Positions 12,601 to 24,166 are shown, counted from the first letter of the stretch. The stretch is DNA of 64,000 bases from Salminus brasiliensis (GCF_030463535.1 NC_132901.1:7486740-7550739); one strand, 5' to 3'. Notes: a model not told the origin generated them from the sequence alone. Numbers and translations are program-made.

Positions 12601-15600
12601 TGCATGTACAGTGGTCACTATACAAAAAAATCCAGCCAAGAGCAGTTTTGTAATCAGAATTTGTGACTGGAAGACTGGAAATTTCCAAATCATATAACAG
12701 CTCTACAACAATACTAAAAGTGCTGTTATTAAGCATAACTGACTATCCATAATTTGTGACTGACATACCTGTAGCAAAATGACCAGCACTCTCTCAAAGT
12801 ATCCACTAGTGTCACCAGTCACATCCTCCTCCAGGTTTCGGTCATACTCTATAACAAACAACCCACCACCACAATTACCATCAGCAGTAGCAGCAACAGC
12901 ACTTTTTACACGTAAACAACAGCAAGAGTCTTGTTGTGGATTTAGGGCAGAGCAGTACAGGGAACACTGAATAACAACAACTACTACTCAAAGTATCAAA
13001 GTCTTTCCAAATGTAGCTCCACTATTTTGGTGCTGGTGCATTAAATGTCTTAAAACATGGTTATTCTCAACTTATCGTCCACCTCTACCTTGCAAACACT
13101 CTTACCCTGTTTGTAGGTCTTGATGATCTCTCGAATCTCATTTGGAGTTCTAGAGGCCAGGATCTCAATCAAAATATTCTCATCAGTTCCTTTTCCCTAA
13201 AACCAAATCAAAAACACTGTCAGGTGGCTACAAGCACAGTGTGTTTGAAAGAGAATGTATGTATGTATTTAGTGGGGACATTATCTAAACAAAAACACAA
13301 AATACAACAAAAGTAAGGAAATTTGTGGTAGATTATTTCTTTGTTGTAACAATGCTTCTTGGCAGTAAATCTTATAATGTTGGAAAGCAGGTAAGAATTC
13401 TTCTACAGACTTTCACTGCTGTAAATATCTACATCGAATGAACAAAGTTGGGATTATTTAACTCATTTCCATAGTACAAACAATGCAAACAAATTCACAA
13501 ACTGGGCTTAGAGACTTAGGTTAGTATAGCAAAGTCATGACCCTGGCTGACAACGTCGTTAGAAATGTTATAAACATCATTAGAATCTTTATATAGTGTG
13601 TGTACCTACCTTAATGGCATTCCTCAGTGATGTCACATCGAACATTACAGGTGTAGCCATTAGTGCCACAATCAGATTCTCAAACATACCTCCCAGCTCT
13701 GACTTTAGATCATTTACCAAGTCCTATAGTGAGAGAAAGTGCATTTTTAAATAGTTCGGCTTTTGGCTTAATGCTACCAATTCAGAAAGCCAACAGTGTC
13801 AGTTCATCTAAAGTTCTGTTTATTTTTCAGGACACATCTAACATTTGTTTATTTTTATTTACAGCTTACAAGTGTCCTACTGATTATCTAAAACTTGTGA
13901 AGATAAACAGATAGAAAGATCTACCACTGATCTAACTAGCATGGTTTAACCAATATATTTTCAAATTACTTTTAGTTGTTTTAATTACTACAACAAGCAA
14001 ATGAACATTAGGTTTATCTAAGTATCTTCAGTTTGTATGTAAACATAGTGTTTTCTCTTCTCTGAAACACAAGTCAGTGCCTCAGCTAACTGGCAAACTG
14101 TTCATGAGCTAAATCAGCTCCATGCTAGGAGTGTAAATACTGTGACCCTCACAGGATAGACATTCTGGTCTTAAAGTACTTTTTTATTTTTCTATAAAAA
14201 CACTGCTAATGTCACCTTTCCATGCAGGGTCTTGTAGGCAGCCTTGATCTGCTGACGTTGAGCGTTGCTCCGGGAGGTCAATAACTGCAGAATGGTTGCC
14301 TCATCAGTGCCTGAGGAGACAATGAAATAAGAGAGAGAGCACACTCTTTGTATTGAAGCTAGTAAGTAAATTCTATGCTGACTGTGCATGCTTGCTGTTA
14401 TGGTGTGGTGTGGGGTTTGGACTCAAGTGCAGTTGAACTTTTTGCTTTATGATTATTAAATGAAATTACCCCTTTTATGGTGTGTGCTTGGTGAGATTTG
14501 GCTTGAAAGGAAAAACCAGGAGTGGTGTTTACTCAAAAGACAAACGACAACTCAAAACACACACAAAAAAACAAAAGACAAAAACTCAAATGCTTTTCTA
14601 TTTTAATTTCAGCTTTTCGCTGTTCGCAACGTAAGCTGTATTCTCTTTAACTTCAGCGTTTCTTCACTGTTCACACTTAAACCCACTGTCAGCGTTCGAC
14701 CCTCTACAAAGGCGCAACGGGGAATTGTGTTTGGCTGGGTGTATTTATACCGTGCCACACAGGTGGGTTTGGTCAGTAGTGATTACCGCAGGGGATTCTG
14801 GGGCTTGGAGTTCTTTGCTCCAACCCCACCAGATTTCATACTTTGCTGGCTGGGCCCCCTGCTGGTGGCTGACGGTACATGCTGCCTGCTCACACTTGCA
14901 GCACTACATTCAGCATGAGTATGGTAAATGGAAGTGCAATGTTTTTGTTATAGTACTAAAAAACAAATTATGCTTTAAGGTAAGCCATCAGTTTCATTCC
15001 TGATTTTAAGGCAAAATGAGCATGTTAAACAACAAAATCAGAAATTAGAGAATGATGCAAATTACTAAATTAATGCATTCTATGAAACCTTTACAAATTA
15101 GCACTTTTGTATATACATTTGTGCATGTTTGAATATACAATTGAATAAGAACATACAATTGCTAAATATGTTTACATTCGGGGTTAGTTTACATGCATTT
15201 AATCTGTTTTAATACAGTCATAAAATTCAGAAGACAACCTTCAATTTCATATTTTTGCTTAGAAAACGAAAACAATGTTATTATGTAATTTCTGTGATAA
15301 AACTCAATTGGCCTTATTTGTCAATCATGTTTTGGTTTAAACCATGTTTTGGTGTATTACCGAATCCTTTCATGGCCTTCCAAAGAATCTCAGCATCATT
15401 ATTGGGATTGAATCCACTCTGGGATTTCACAGTTCCTCTTCCGGCCTGGGACAGAAAGAACAAAGCAGGTAAATCTGATCTGATGACTGATCTACAGTCT
15501 TTTGCAAATTTTTGGTCAAACTTTTCTATAAACATAAGCACAGTCTATGTAGTAATCCAACGCAATCCAACATCACAGAAGAACTTAACAAATACATTTC

Positions 15601-18551
15601 AGTTTTCTGTCCATCCAACACCGGTCCCTCAATCTGAGTCATTATTATAGAATTTTTATACAGTGCTGTCTATAATGTTTAGGACAAAAACATTTTTCTT
15701 TGATATGCCCCGCTTTTTTTTTTTTTATCAAATCAGACCTGATTAATGTACACATTCCAGACCAACATCTCTAATGGTATTATTCTTGTTGTTTTAGCCT
15801 CATATTAGCTTCTTCAACTTTCATTGACACAGCTCTTGTTCTCAGGTTAAACTATGGCAACTACAGAAACCAAAGATGCTTGAAAGCTAACCTAAGCATC
15901 TTATGCTTTCACTAATAAAGCAATTGAAAAACACACCTGAATAATCATAAATACCTGTGAAACCAAATGTCCCAAATATTATGATGAAAAAAGGTTGCCA
16001 TTTTAATATGATGAAACTGGAATTAATGCATGCTGAAAAAAATTAAAATCTAGAATGTGTATTCTAATCATGTCTAATTAAATTTAAAATTTGAAACTGT
16101 GGAGTAGAGGTGCATATCAAGGAAAAATTTGTCTTTGTTCCAAACATTATAAAGGGTACTGTAAGTCGGCTTTGTGTCAGCCAGGCTTTGTCATGTACTT
16201 TGGTTCACAGCAGTTTAGCATTTGCAATTGTTGTTAACAATTAACAATCTGCTAATCACAGTTACCTGACCTAAATAGCATAGACCAAGCTATGACCAGA
16301 CAACTCTCAAATCTCAAAACTAGAGAAGTGGGGGGAAAAGTTAATCTACAATAACTGAAAGACATTTTTATTGCATTGTATTTCCATAAAAGAGGCATTA
16401 CTAAGTACTGACTCTGCAAAACCCTTTTTAAACAACAACATAAAAAAACAAGAAAAAAAGCAACATGTGCAAAGTTTTTGTGTTAGACTGTACATTCAGT
16501 GTCATGCAAATGTCTGAACACAATGGAAAAACCTTCAGCTTGCATCTATGAAAGTAATCCATTATTGGTTTGGAGGGGTGTTTAGGATCATTATCATATT
16601 GTAGAAGCCAGCATTTTTCCATCTTTACCTTTTTTTTTTTTATAGACGATGGGATGGTTGCTTCCAAAATGTTCTAGCATTTAACTGAATCCATTCTGTC
16701 AGTGAAATGTTCTCTATGCCATTGGCTGGAACACAAGCCAATAATCAAGTATACGTAGTATAAGAACAAGTCTAAGAAGTCAGAAGTCAGAGCTTTAAAA
16801 TATGCATTCTGTGATATTTCCTAATGATTATTTTAACCAAGCCCTAGCCCCAAGAAGCTAACTAAGGTCTAACTAAGGTTATCTGAGAGCTCAAATTTCT
16901 TGGGCCACCCAAATATTTGCATGGTGCTTCTTTCTTTCTTTTTACTTTAAAATTGTACAAATCAGAAGTAATGCACTAATGTTGCTTAAAATATGTAAAC
17001 AAATGTCTCATCTTTAACTTTCCTTTGGAAATCAGATCATTTTGTATTCAACAGTTTACAGTGACCCTAGATGGACAGACAGACAGACAGACAGACAGAC
17101 AGATAGACATTGCATCCCTCTCACTCACTTCTTATTTTGTTGATCTGTAGTTTCTTTTATAATCCTAACATCCTAACTTAAGCAACCATAAGTCAGTAGC
17201 TTTCCTCTTTAAAACTACACTTCTCAATAGCTAAGAAAAGTTCATGTTTACAGAGGGGATTTGTGGATCTGAATGAGATTAATATGTCTTCATCAATATT
17301 TGACCGAAATGTTGTTTAGACAATCCATTACTCTGCTTCCAGGTCTACAAACAGAACCCCACCCATGCAAAACCAGTAGTTCAAAGGGTGGAGTTGGATC
17401 TGATCCAAACCTCTCCAAACATGTTTTTATGGGATTGAACAAGCATTTTTCATAGTAAGTATACTCTTAAAACACGCATGATTTTCTCTTTTAGAAAGAG
17501 CTTAGCAAAATTGGTGAAATCATGATTTGTTATAGTTTAACTAGACAGAGCTGCACAGTCACAGAATGTAACTACTGCTCTATTTAAGGTGGAATGGAAA
17601 TATTTTCACCAGAAGCGACTTCATTTAAAAGTACTTTGAGTTCTTTTCATTAGCAAGTTTAAAACTGTTGGAGCAAACGGCAGACAAAACAAGAGAGGTA
17701 CAAAAAGGTTGCCAAAGAGATACATGCCAGTGGATCTAAATAAAAATAAGTATTAATAGATCATTTTCAACCTCCCCTCTCCTCATTTTAAATAACTGAT
17801 AAATAGTATTTAGTTTTAAAAATGTGTTTCTGAAATGGGAAGAGCTGAATGTGCCCCACACTCTGGACTTCCAGTTCTACAGTACATTTACATTTAAGAC
17901 ATTTAGCAGACGCTCTTATCCAGAGCGACTTACAAAAGTGCTTTGCTATTTACCCAAGAAAAACCTCAGCTAGTTTGAATAGATTAATAATTCAAAGATA
18001 CCTCTAAGCTTAGACACCACTAAACACAAGTCAGTAAAGTGACCACTGTGTTATTCACCCAAGTATTTTTGGAAGAGGTGGGTCTTCAGTCTGCGTTTGA
18101 CAGCGAGCGACTCTGCCAGTCAGACAACCAAGGCAAGCTCGTTCCACCACTTTGGTGGCAGGACAGAAAAAATGACTGTGTCTTAGCCTGTGTAGTCAAA
18201 GGGATATAAGTGATATTGAGAAAGACAGAGCGAGAACCAGAGACCAGCCCTTTGAGGAATTCTGCCCACATCTATGAGTCATGCACACGTTCTAGCAAAT
18301 ACCTTGCAAAAACATCTCTACATTTGTTCAGAAGAATCCATCATCGTCCTTTAACACTTGTTTAACAATTTATACTGCAGAATAAACTGAAAGGACCATT
18401 TTAAATTGAATTAGAGCTCCCTAAAGCAGCATGGGTTTAAACAAAAAGGACTCCCTAATACTTTTGGACTATAGTCTTGTATAATGGAACTGTCAGAAGA
18501 ACCTGTAGAAGTTAAAATCAACTTTTAAATGAAAGAAAGCTCACTTACCAT
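9667..18551 (-). CDS. anxa5: annexin A5-like gene, copy B (complete, 317 aa)
   Basis: Twelve coding exons: 18551-18549 (ATG only), 15445-15361, 14310-14216, 13723-13610, 13196-13106, 12848-12769, 12007-11957, 11864-11771, 11567-11472, 11393-11335, 10005-9883, 9729-9667 (stop TAA). All have GT/AG borders and compatible phases; the total is 954 nt. Four annexin repeats are present. Their calcium loops read KGFGT (X = residue 29), KGKGT (101), KKFGT (183) and KGTGT (258), with acidic cap residues E70, D142, E224 and D299, so all four type II calcium sites look complete. The short N-tail (AGRGTVK) and end ([10 protein letters not shown]) fit annexin A5, a cytosolic and extracellular phosphatidylserine binder that self-assembles on membranes. 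Intron 2 holds an LTR-like insertion and intron 1 a MITE-like element. Annexin A5 is preferred over other annexins because of tail length and overall sequence. Confidence 0.95.
14396..14894. mobile_element. solo LTR-like insertion in intron 2 of copy B
   Basis: A 499-bp insertion begins TGT and ends ACA, and is flanked by a perfect 5-bp direct repeat CTTGC (14391-14395 and 14895-14899). It contains TATTTATA at about 14740. The flanks rejoin to match the uninterrupted paralogous intron of copy C near 26805-26832 (CTGACTGTC ... AGCACTACA), which serves as an empty site. There is no internal coding region, so it looks like a solo LTR left by recombination. The family and orientation are unknown. 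Confidence 0.75.
15661..16161. mobile_element. MITE-like element with long terminal inverted repeats, flanked by TA
   Basis: The left end CAGTGCTGTCTATAATGTTT is matched, in reverse complement, by the right end (CAGTACCCTTTATAATGTTT). Imperfect similarity continues for about 50 bases, to a shared TTGATATG. TA dinucleotides flank both ends, as expected for Tc1/mariner. The 500-bp interior has no transposase, so it is non-autonomous. It lies in intron 1 of annexin copy B. Confidence 0.8.
16400..16740 (-). mobile_element. Tc1-like transposase relic, intron 1 of copy B
   Basis: The minus strand translates to [14 protein letters not shown], a Tc1 DDE-region motif (usual QxDNDPKHT), within a short open stretch. 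The plus-strand phrase GTTTAGGATCATTATCATAT is the reverse of the usual Tc1 consensus. Surrounding frames are broken. Confidence 0.7.
17072..17108. repeat. (GACA)n microsatellite
   Basis: Perfect to near-perfect tetranucleotide run of GACA/GATA units in intron 1 of annexin copy B. Confidence 0.9.
17222..17400. promoter_or_regulatory. second intron 1 block shared by copies B and C (copy B version)
   Basis: This aligns by eye with 32498-32690. Common landmarks are CATGTTTACAGAGGGGATTTG, TTTAGACAATCCATT and CCCCACCCATG. It was not found in copy A. Regulatory function is only inferred from its retention. Confidence 0.4.
17880..18190 (-). mobile_element. dispersed fish repeat with SINE-like tail
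   Basis: It begins with the reverse complement of the SINE tail seen at 7573-7803 (CATTTAGCAGACGCTCTTAT at about 17900). It continues into GGTGGGTCTTCAGTCTGCGT and CGTTCCACCACTTTGGTGGC, phrases I recognise as part of an abundant otophysan-fish repeat. I cannot assign its class with certainty. Confidence 0.6.
18220..18429. promoter_or_regulatory. intron 1 block shared by the three annexin copies (copy B version), with AP-1 site
   Basis: About 120-330 bases downstream of the start-codon exon. Shared with copies A and C are CCTTTGAGGAATTCTGCCCA, CACGTTCTAGCAAA and GCAGAATAAAC. It contains a perfect AP-1 heptamer TGAGTCA at 18275-18281, matched by TGACTCA at the equivalent place in copy C (32790-32796). 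Candidate intronic enhancer, by inference. Confidence 0.55.
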
Positions 18552-18580
18552 AGTAACTTCTGACTGATGAACTCTCCGGC

Positions 18581-18625
<45 letters not shown>

Positions 18626-18830
18626 GAGAGTGAGTGAGATGGAATGAGGAAAAGACGAAGATTGAAGACACCAGAGAAAGAGTAGACGCGTCTGCTTTTA
18701 AAAGCACTTGTTCCTAAGAGCCACACCCACATCTAGTGCTATTGTGTTCAGTGCAGTGTTCGAGGAAACGTCCCCATTCCCAGATCTCCTCAGACAGCAC
18801 TTTTCTATTGTCTTTGTTGCTGATAATTAG
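18552..18830 (-). promoter_or_regulatory. anxa5: 5'UTR and promoter region of copy B with (AG)n tract
   Basis: The start-codon exon runs straight into a 36-base AG run (18587-18622). From there it enters sequence matching the separate non-coding first exon of copy C (GGAATGAGGAAAA, GAGTAGAC). The 5'UTR intron present in A and C is therefore absent. Upstream on the minus strand are a TATA-like TTTTAAAAG (about 18695) and a GGGTGTGGC CACCC box (about 18720). Positions 18786-18830 match the upstream blocks of the other copies. Confidence 0.6.
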
Positions 18831-19049
18831 ATCTGACTATAGGAGATGATGGCAGAAGAACAGAATTTACTCGATTCCAAAAAATAAGACAGGAAAGGAC
18901 ATATTTGGGGAAATCTGGGCAAAATGCAACACCATTACACACCACAATGGTTCTATTTCTTGGTTACAGGCTAGGTACTAACTCCTGTGCGCTATCTAGG
19001 TTTGCTAGCCAACTAATTAGAATGGTTAAAGGGTATCAGGCAATTAGGC

Positions 19050-19290
19050 ATGTGCCTTATCTACAGATAATCTTAATGATGATAACCAAAAGTGCCAGTT
19101 TCTGCGGTCAATTCACAATGTGCTTGAGCATGTGTAGATGATCAGGTCTGTCCAGTTCTATTGCTGGCGAGAACTTGCTTCTAACTGCACCTCCACACAG
19201 GTCATCCAACTCGTTACGCAAGTCATCTTAGGCAGCTTTACAGAGGTATTATACCTGTTTCGATTAGATACGATTCGATTAGTAAGCATT
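19050..19290. promoter_or_regulatory. far-upstream block shared by the three annexin copies (copy B version)
   Basis: About 0.6 kb upstream of the copy B start codon. It shares GATGATCAGGTCTGTCCAGT, CTAACTGCACCTCCAC and TATTACACCTGTTTC-type phrases with 4090-4270 and/or 34245-34475. Its function is unknown. Confidence 0.5.
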
Positions 19291-20726
19291 AAAACTCTGT
19301 CAAAGTGCAAAAGAGCAAACTAAATGATGAAGCAGGGGGTCTATAATTCTCAATCAAAAATAAGTGTAGAGAGAAGCATTCCAGAAGGCTTCTGAGGGGC
19401 CCCAATTTAAAATGTTTGAATAAAACAAATACATAATCACACAACAAACTAATGAAAAATCCTGGGTCCCTAAATGGTTACTACACACGTCTATACTTTA
19501 TTAATAAGTCAGCTTGTTATATTGTAGTCAATGTAGTTCACATGAACAATAAGCCTGTGTGTGTACTATAGATTAGATTATCTGTAATATTTCCATTTTC
19601 ATTTTACTCCGTTTTAAGAGTTATCTTTACTTTACTTAAATAACGTACATTTTGCATGACTGGTTAAGATGTAAACAAATTAATTCAGAACATTTCGATT
19701 TACAATTGCTTGTGGACAAACTGTTCTTGCTGACAGCCCCACACTCACACACACATGCTACCGTCTTATGACTTAGGCCTGCTTGAACCTCCAGTGACCC
19801 AAAATATGGTCACCCTAAATTAAGCATGTAAATGCTTCTATATAGAACTCCATCAGTAAGAGTATAACGATATATAATGAATGGGCAGGCTGCATCTGTT
19901 AAACATACCCAGGTAAACTAACTAACAGAGCAAAGGCTGAAAACTCTATTAGGTTAACAGAGACTTCACAGTGAGGCCTTGCAAGGCAGGGGTCTTTTAA
20001 GCAAAGCTAATGAGCTCCACTACAATCAGATGTGCCTTGGAAAGGGTTTGGCAGTTGCATGATCAGTCCAATTGTCAAAACCGTGCATATGGTCCTGTAC
20101 AGTACTCATCCTGGACAGAAGAGGGCGCCATTAGAAAGACTCGTCATGATACTGTGTCGTGATTAAGCTCGTCATGACACAGCTATGTCATAGTTCAATG
20201 TGTCATTCACGTAGTTACCAAAAGGCACTTGAGTAGTTAATAAGTAGATAATCATGGTTACCAAAACAAGGAAAGACAGGCTGACAGAAAAAAAAAATCT
20301 GAGGGGGATCGGCCTTGCATTGCCTGAGACAACTAGATACTAATGATTGTACTGAGTATATTAATATTGCAATGGGAAAGACCAGACCTGGTAAGGTAGT
20401 TCACTTTAGCATGGCTAGTGTTAGAAAAAGCCCAGATCGTAAAGTAGTTAGTGGTAGAGAGCATGTACAGATCAGCTGTACGAATAGCAAAAACCATCAC
20501 CCCTAAAGTACTAAATGATTTTAGACCAACTGCTTTGATCTTTCTAATTATAAAATGTTCTGAAAAACTGGCCAAGAATGGAATATTGGCTCAGGTATAA
20601 TGATAATTAAACATATGGACATTTGATGTTCATTTAAACAATATTTAAAGATGGGAGTAAAATAACTAAACCCATAAAACAGAAGAATTCTTTAGTAACA
20701 TCATTTGTAATAATTTGTCATTAATT
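19291..20726. other. intergenic between copies B and C, no gene seen
   Basis: No exon or clear transposon recognised. At 20140-20200 the phrase CTCGTCATGA occurs twice and GTCATGACAC gives a partly palindromic stretch of unknown meaning. Confidence 0.5.
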
Positions 20727-20990
20727 GGTAGGGGTAGTGGTGGCTCAGCGGTTAGAGCTCCGGGCTATTGATGATAGGGTTGTGGGTTTGATACCTGGGC
20801 TCGGCCGCTGCCACTGTCGGGCCCATAGGAAAAGCCCTTCACCCTCACTGCTCCCCGGGCGCTGGAGATGGCTGCCCAATGCTGTGTGTGTGTGTGAGTG
20901 TGTACGCTCACTGATGTGTGTGTTCACTACCACAGTTGAGTCAAATGTGAAGGACATATTTTGCTGTACATTGTATAGTGACAAAAACGG
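20727..20990 (+). mobile_element. tRNA-derived SINE (otophysan type)
   Basis: Starts with GTGGTGGCTCAGCGGTTAGA (box A) and has a box B-like GGGTTTGATACC about 40 bases on. The body contains CTGCTCCCCGGGCGCTGGAG and a GT-rich stretch, and the end reads TTTTGCTGTACA ... GTGACAAA. I associate this layout with SINEs abundant in characiform and related fishes. Confidence 0.8.
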
Positions 20991-21002
20991 AAATGTAATT
21001 TT

Positions 21003-21190
21003 CACCCTATGCCCTAATAGCTGGTATTTCCCCCCCCCTTGGCTGAAATAACCATTGATACTATAAAGGAAAAAAATAAAATCCAGTAAAACCATATAAA
21101 ATTTTCTTAAGAATGGACACAACTCAAAATCAAGGACTCAGGAAACATACAACCCCCCCCCCCAACCACACACACACACACACACCTGAT
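21003..21190. repeat. small Tc1-like fragment plus C-run and (AC)n
   Basis: Positions 21003-21060 resemble 56335-56405 (CCTAATA.CTGGTATTTCC and CTGAAATAAC), so this is a scrap of the same Tc1-like family. A C-run (about 21152-21161) and an AC run (about 21169-21186) follow. Confidence 0.5.
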
Positions 21191-21289
21191 TGATTTCATC
21201 TCTGTATTAGTTCTGCATTATTGACGCAGATATGCAAATATGCAAAAATACATGGAAGAGAGTAACCCACCAGATTTTTTATACATATT

Positions 21290-21660
21290 AATTTCTTTAA
21301 AGCCATATAAGAAATAACATGACATCATCTTATGTGTGATTACATAGCACCGTCTGTCTACACCTTTCTGTTTAAGCGTTTCCTTTATAGTTGGTCACAT
21401 TTTACACAGTACAGACTCTTACACAAGTACTGACAAGCATATAAAACTTCCATAAACAAAATAGCCTTCATCAATATAGAGAATTAAAACTAATGCTATT
21501 AGTTGTAGTTATTGCTATTAGTTGCAAATACAAAACAATAAATATTTAGAATTTCATTACATCTGAAATTCATTAAAAATGGCCCTGTCAATAAACAAGT
21601 ATGTTATCTAATGAATGCTTTGGTCTTAACCAGAAATGCTTTCTATAATGTTGATCCGAG
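21290..21660 (-). other. anxa5: 3'UTR of annexin copy C
   Basis: Immediately follows the copy C stop codon and aligns with the 3'UTR of copy B. No canonical AATAAA was found at the position equivalent to the copy B signal, so the end is inferred from similarity only. Confidence 0.55.
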
Positions 21661-24132
21661 TTAGGCATCATCGCCAGCACACAACAGGAGCAGGGTTTTA
21701 CGATAATCACCAGAGGTATCAGTCTGTTCAAGAGAAAGACAAATTGTTCAAATAATTCATTTCACAATGACAAGATGATGCACTGTGTTTCAATGTGGAG
21801 CACATCTTACATATAAGATATTGGCCTTAAACACATATTGTTATGCGTACCTTAATCATGTTGTGCAGAGAAGTTGCAAACAGCTTCCTGAACTCTGCAC
21901 GTATGTTGAGCAGGTCAATTTCGCTGCGAGAGACCATGATCCTTATCAGGGTTGCATCATCAGTGCCTGCCCCCTGCAGAAACAGACACGTACATCAGCA
22001 ACACACTGTATCCACTTCTGTTAAAATAGCCTATCAGCAACGTTAATATCAGCAGTACTCATACCAGCACATCTCAATTCTGAAACTCTGTTTAGACACT
22101 TTCTGTTCTTGGTGATTCCAAACTATTACCTAAATGACTTGTTAGAAACACCACTCAAACAATAATAATTACATTTTAAAATCAGCAATTTTAAGTATGT
22201 CCATTAATGCAGGTTAGAATAATAATGTCAATAAATTGTAACTGCATGGAAGGGGGTTGCAGTTTGTTGCTGTCTGAGGCCAAGTGATATGAATGTAATT
22301 ATATATGTAACAAAAAAAACTACAAGTTTGGCTTGTAAATACAAATGTAATGAACAAATAAGAGTAATCAAATGATTTGGGACAACATATCCATCTACTT
22401 AACAGGATGTTTTTTGTGTCACTTGTAGCTAATTCCTTTAGCAGCTATTAAATTAATTATGGTGTTCCCCAGGGTTCCCTTTTAGTTCCCATTGTATTTT
22501 ATGTTGTATTGTTAAGTGTTGTAAAGAGAATGCATAATTGCATATTTCAGTTTCATTTGATGGTACTGCTTTTTTCACATGCTACTTAAATGCACTGACT
22601 GCATTAATACTAAAGTGTATCCAGTTTAACAGGACAAAACTGAGGGTATTAATAGGGTCAGGTTGCAAAGGGATAAACCGGTCATTAAATCTTTTACAAA
22701 TAATTTTAAGCATTAAGCCTAAAAATGTCACCAGAACTTAACTTTCTTGTCTCAAAAACATTGCTTAATAACTATTTTTGCTAATTGTTAAATAGAAGTA
22801 TAATTCAAAATAAATAAATCTGATACAGAATCAAGGTTGCAAGGTTAAAAGATTGTATTCCTTTCCAGGCTGTTCAATTCAGCTTAAAGACAATAAAAAT
22901 AAATAAAAAAATAAAAAGCCAGTTACGTGGCACAATTAGTTAATCTTGGACAGCACTTCTAAAGCTGCAGTCAATGAAAGTACTGTAAAAGTAGTTTCAG
23001 CACCATGGAGATGTACGTATATGCCTTTCTGACACTCTTACCTTCATGGAATTGTACAAGCATTCAGCGAAATAGGCAGGCACACTTCTAGCACACTTTA
23101 CTGAAAGAGAAGGAGAAAGTAAAGTGAATGTGCTATGTGTATAGGGACTTTATAAACCAGAGAAAATATGCGTACACAAGTATGTCTTACCAACAGCCAG
23201 AAGTACTTCTCTCAGAGCTCCAGAAGTTTCTCTCTGTATGCTTTCTTCTATTTGATATCCAGAGAGTTTCATATACGCATCAAACACTGCCAAAATAAAA
23301 GGCATTGAATGGATAAATTGGGAGGATTCAGATTGTCCCCCACCATAAAAATAAGCATGCAGTCATCAACCAGTGATTGCCATCAAGAATCATTTAAAAG
23401 AAAAATGAAACTGTAGTGAACTTTACCAGCAGCATCTCAATCTTTTTTTTCACCATTCACCACTGTTAAAAAAGAAATTCTATGGTCCTCCATATTTGAA
23501 AATGAATATTTGCACTGAAAATAGTTATATTAGTTAACGTTTGGTCATAATGAGGCCTTGATACTAACCTATGAGGGCCTGTTTACCAGACAGTGTGAGT
23601 TTTAATTCTACTTTTTTTTTTTTTTTAACAGGTGCCTAAAACATTTGCGCAGTATTTAATGTCTGAGTGTGTGTGAATATCTTACCTCTCCTAAGGTGTT
23701 CAGCACTGCGATTTCCCAAAATGGTGACAAACTGATCTTCATCAGTACCAAACTTCTTTTCACCTGCATCAAACAGGGCCTGCTCTCACAAAAAAATAAT
23801 AACATACAGGAATATGTTATTCCCAATGAATGAGAGGTCATCGCATGCAGTAGAGATGCCATTTTATATGTACCTGAGCATCACTCTGGATGTTGTCCTG
23901 TTGTACACCCTGCTGCCTGTTGGCCTAAAACCAAAACAGCTCTCATTAGTATAGACAATACACATCCAACACTCTATAATCTCTGTATTTAAATGGTATG
24001 ATAAAACATTATTTAATTAATCAATACAGTCTAAATTCAGTCCACTCTACATAAGCAGCAACTCAAACGCTGACAATCCACTTTATTAGACATGTTTACT
24101 TTTTACTTAGTCAATTGTCATTTTGTGAGCTC

Positions 24133-24166
<34 letters not shown>

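Noticed and set aside
20727..20810. Possible tRNA gene (box A and B)
   Set aside because: Same reasoning: head of a SINE with a degenerate box B and a long SINE body.
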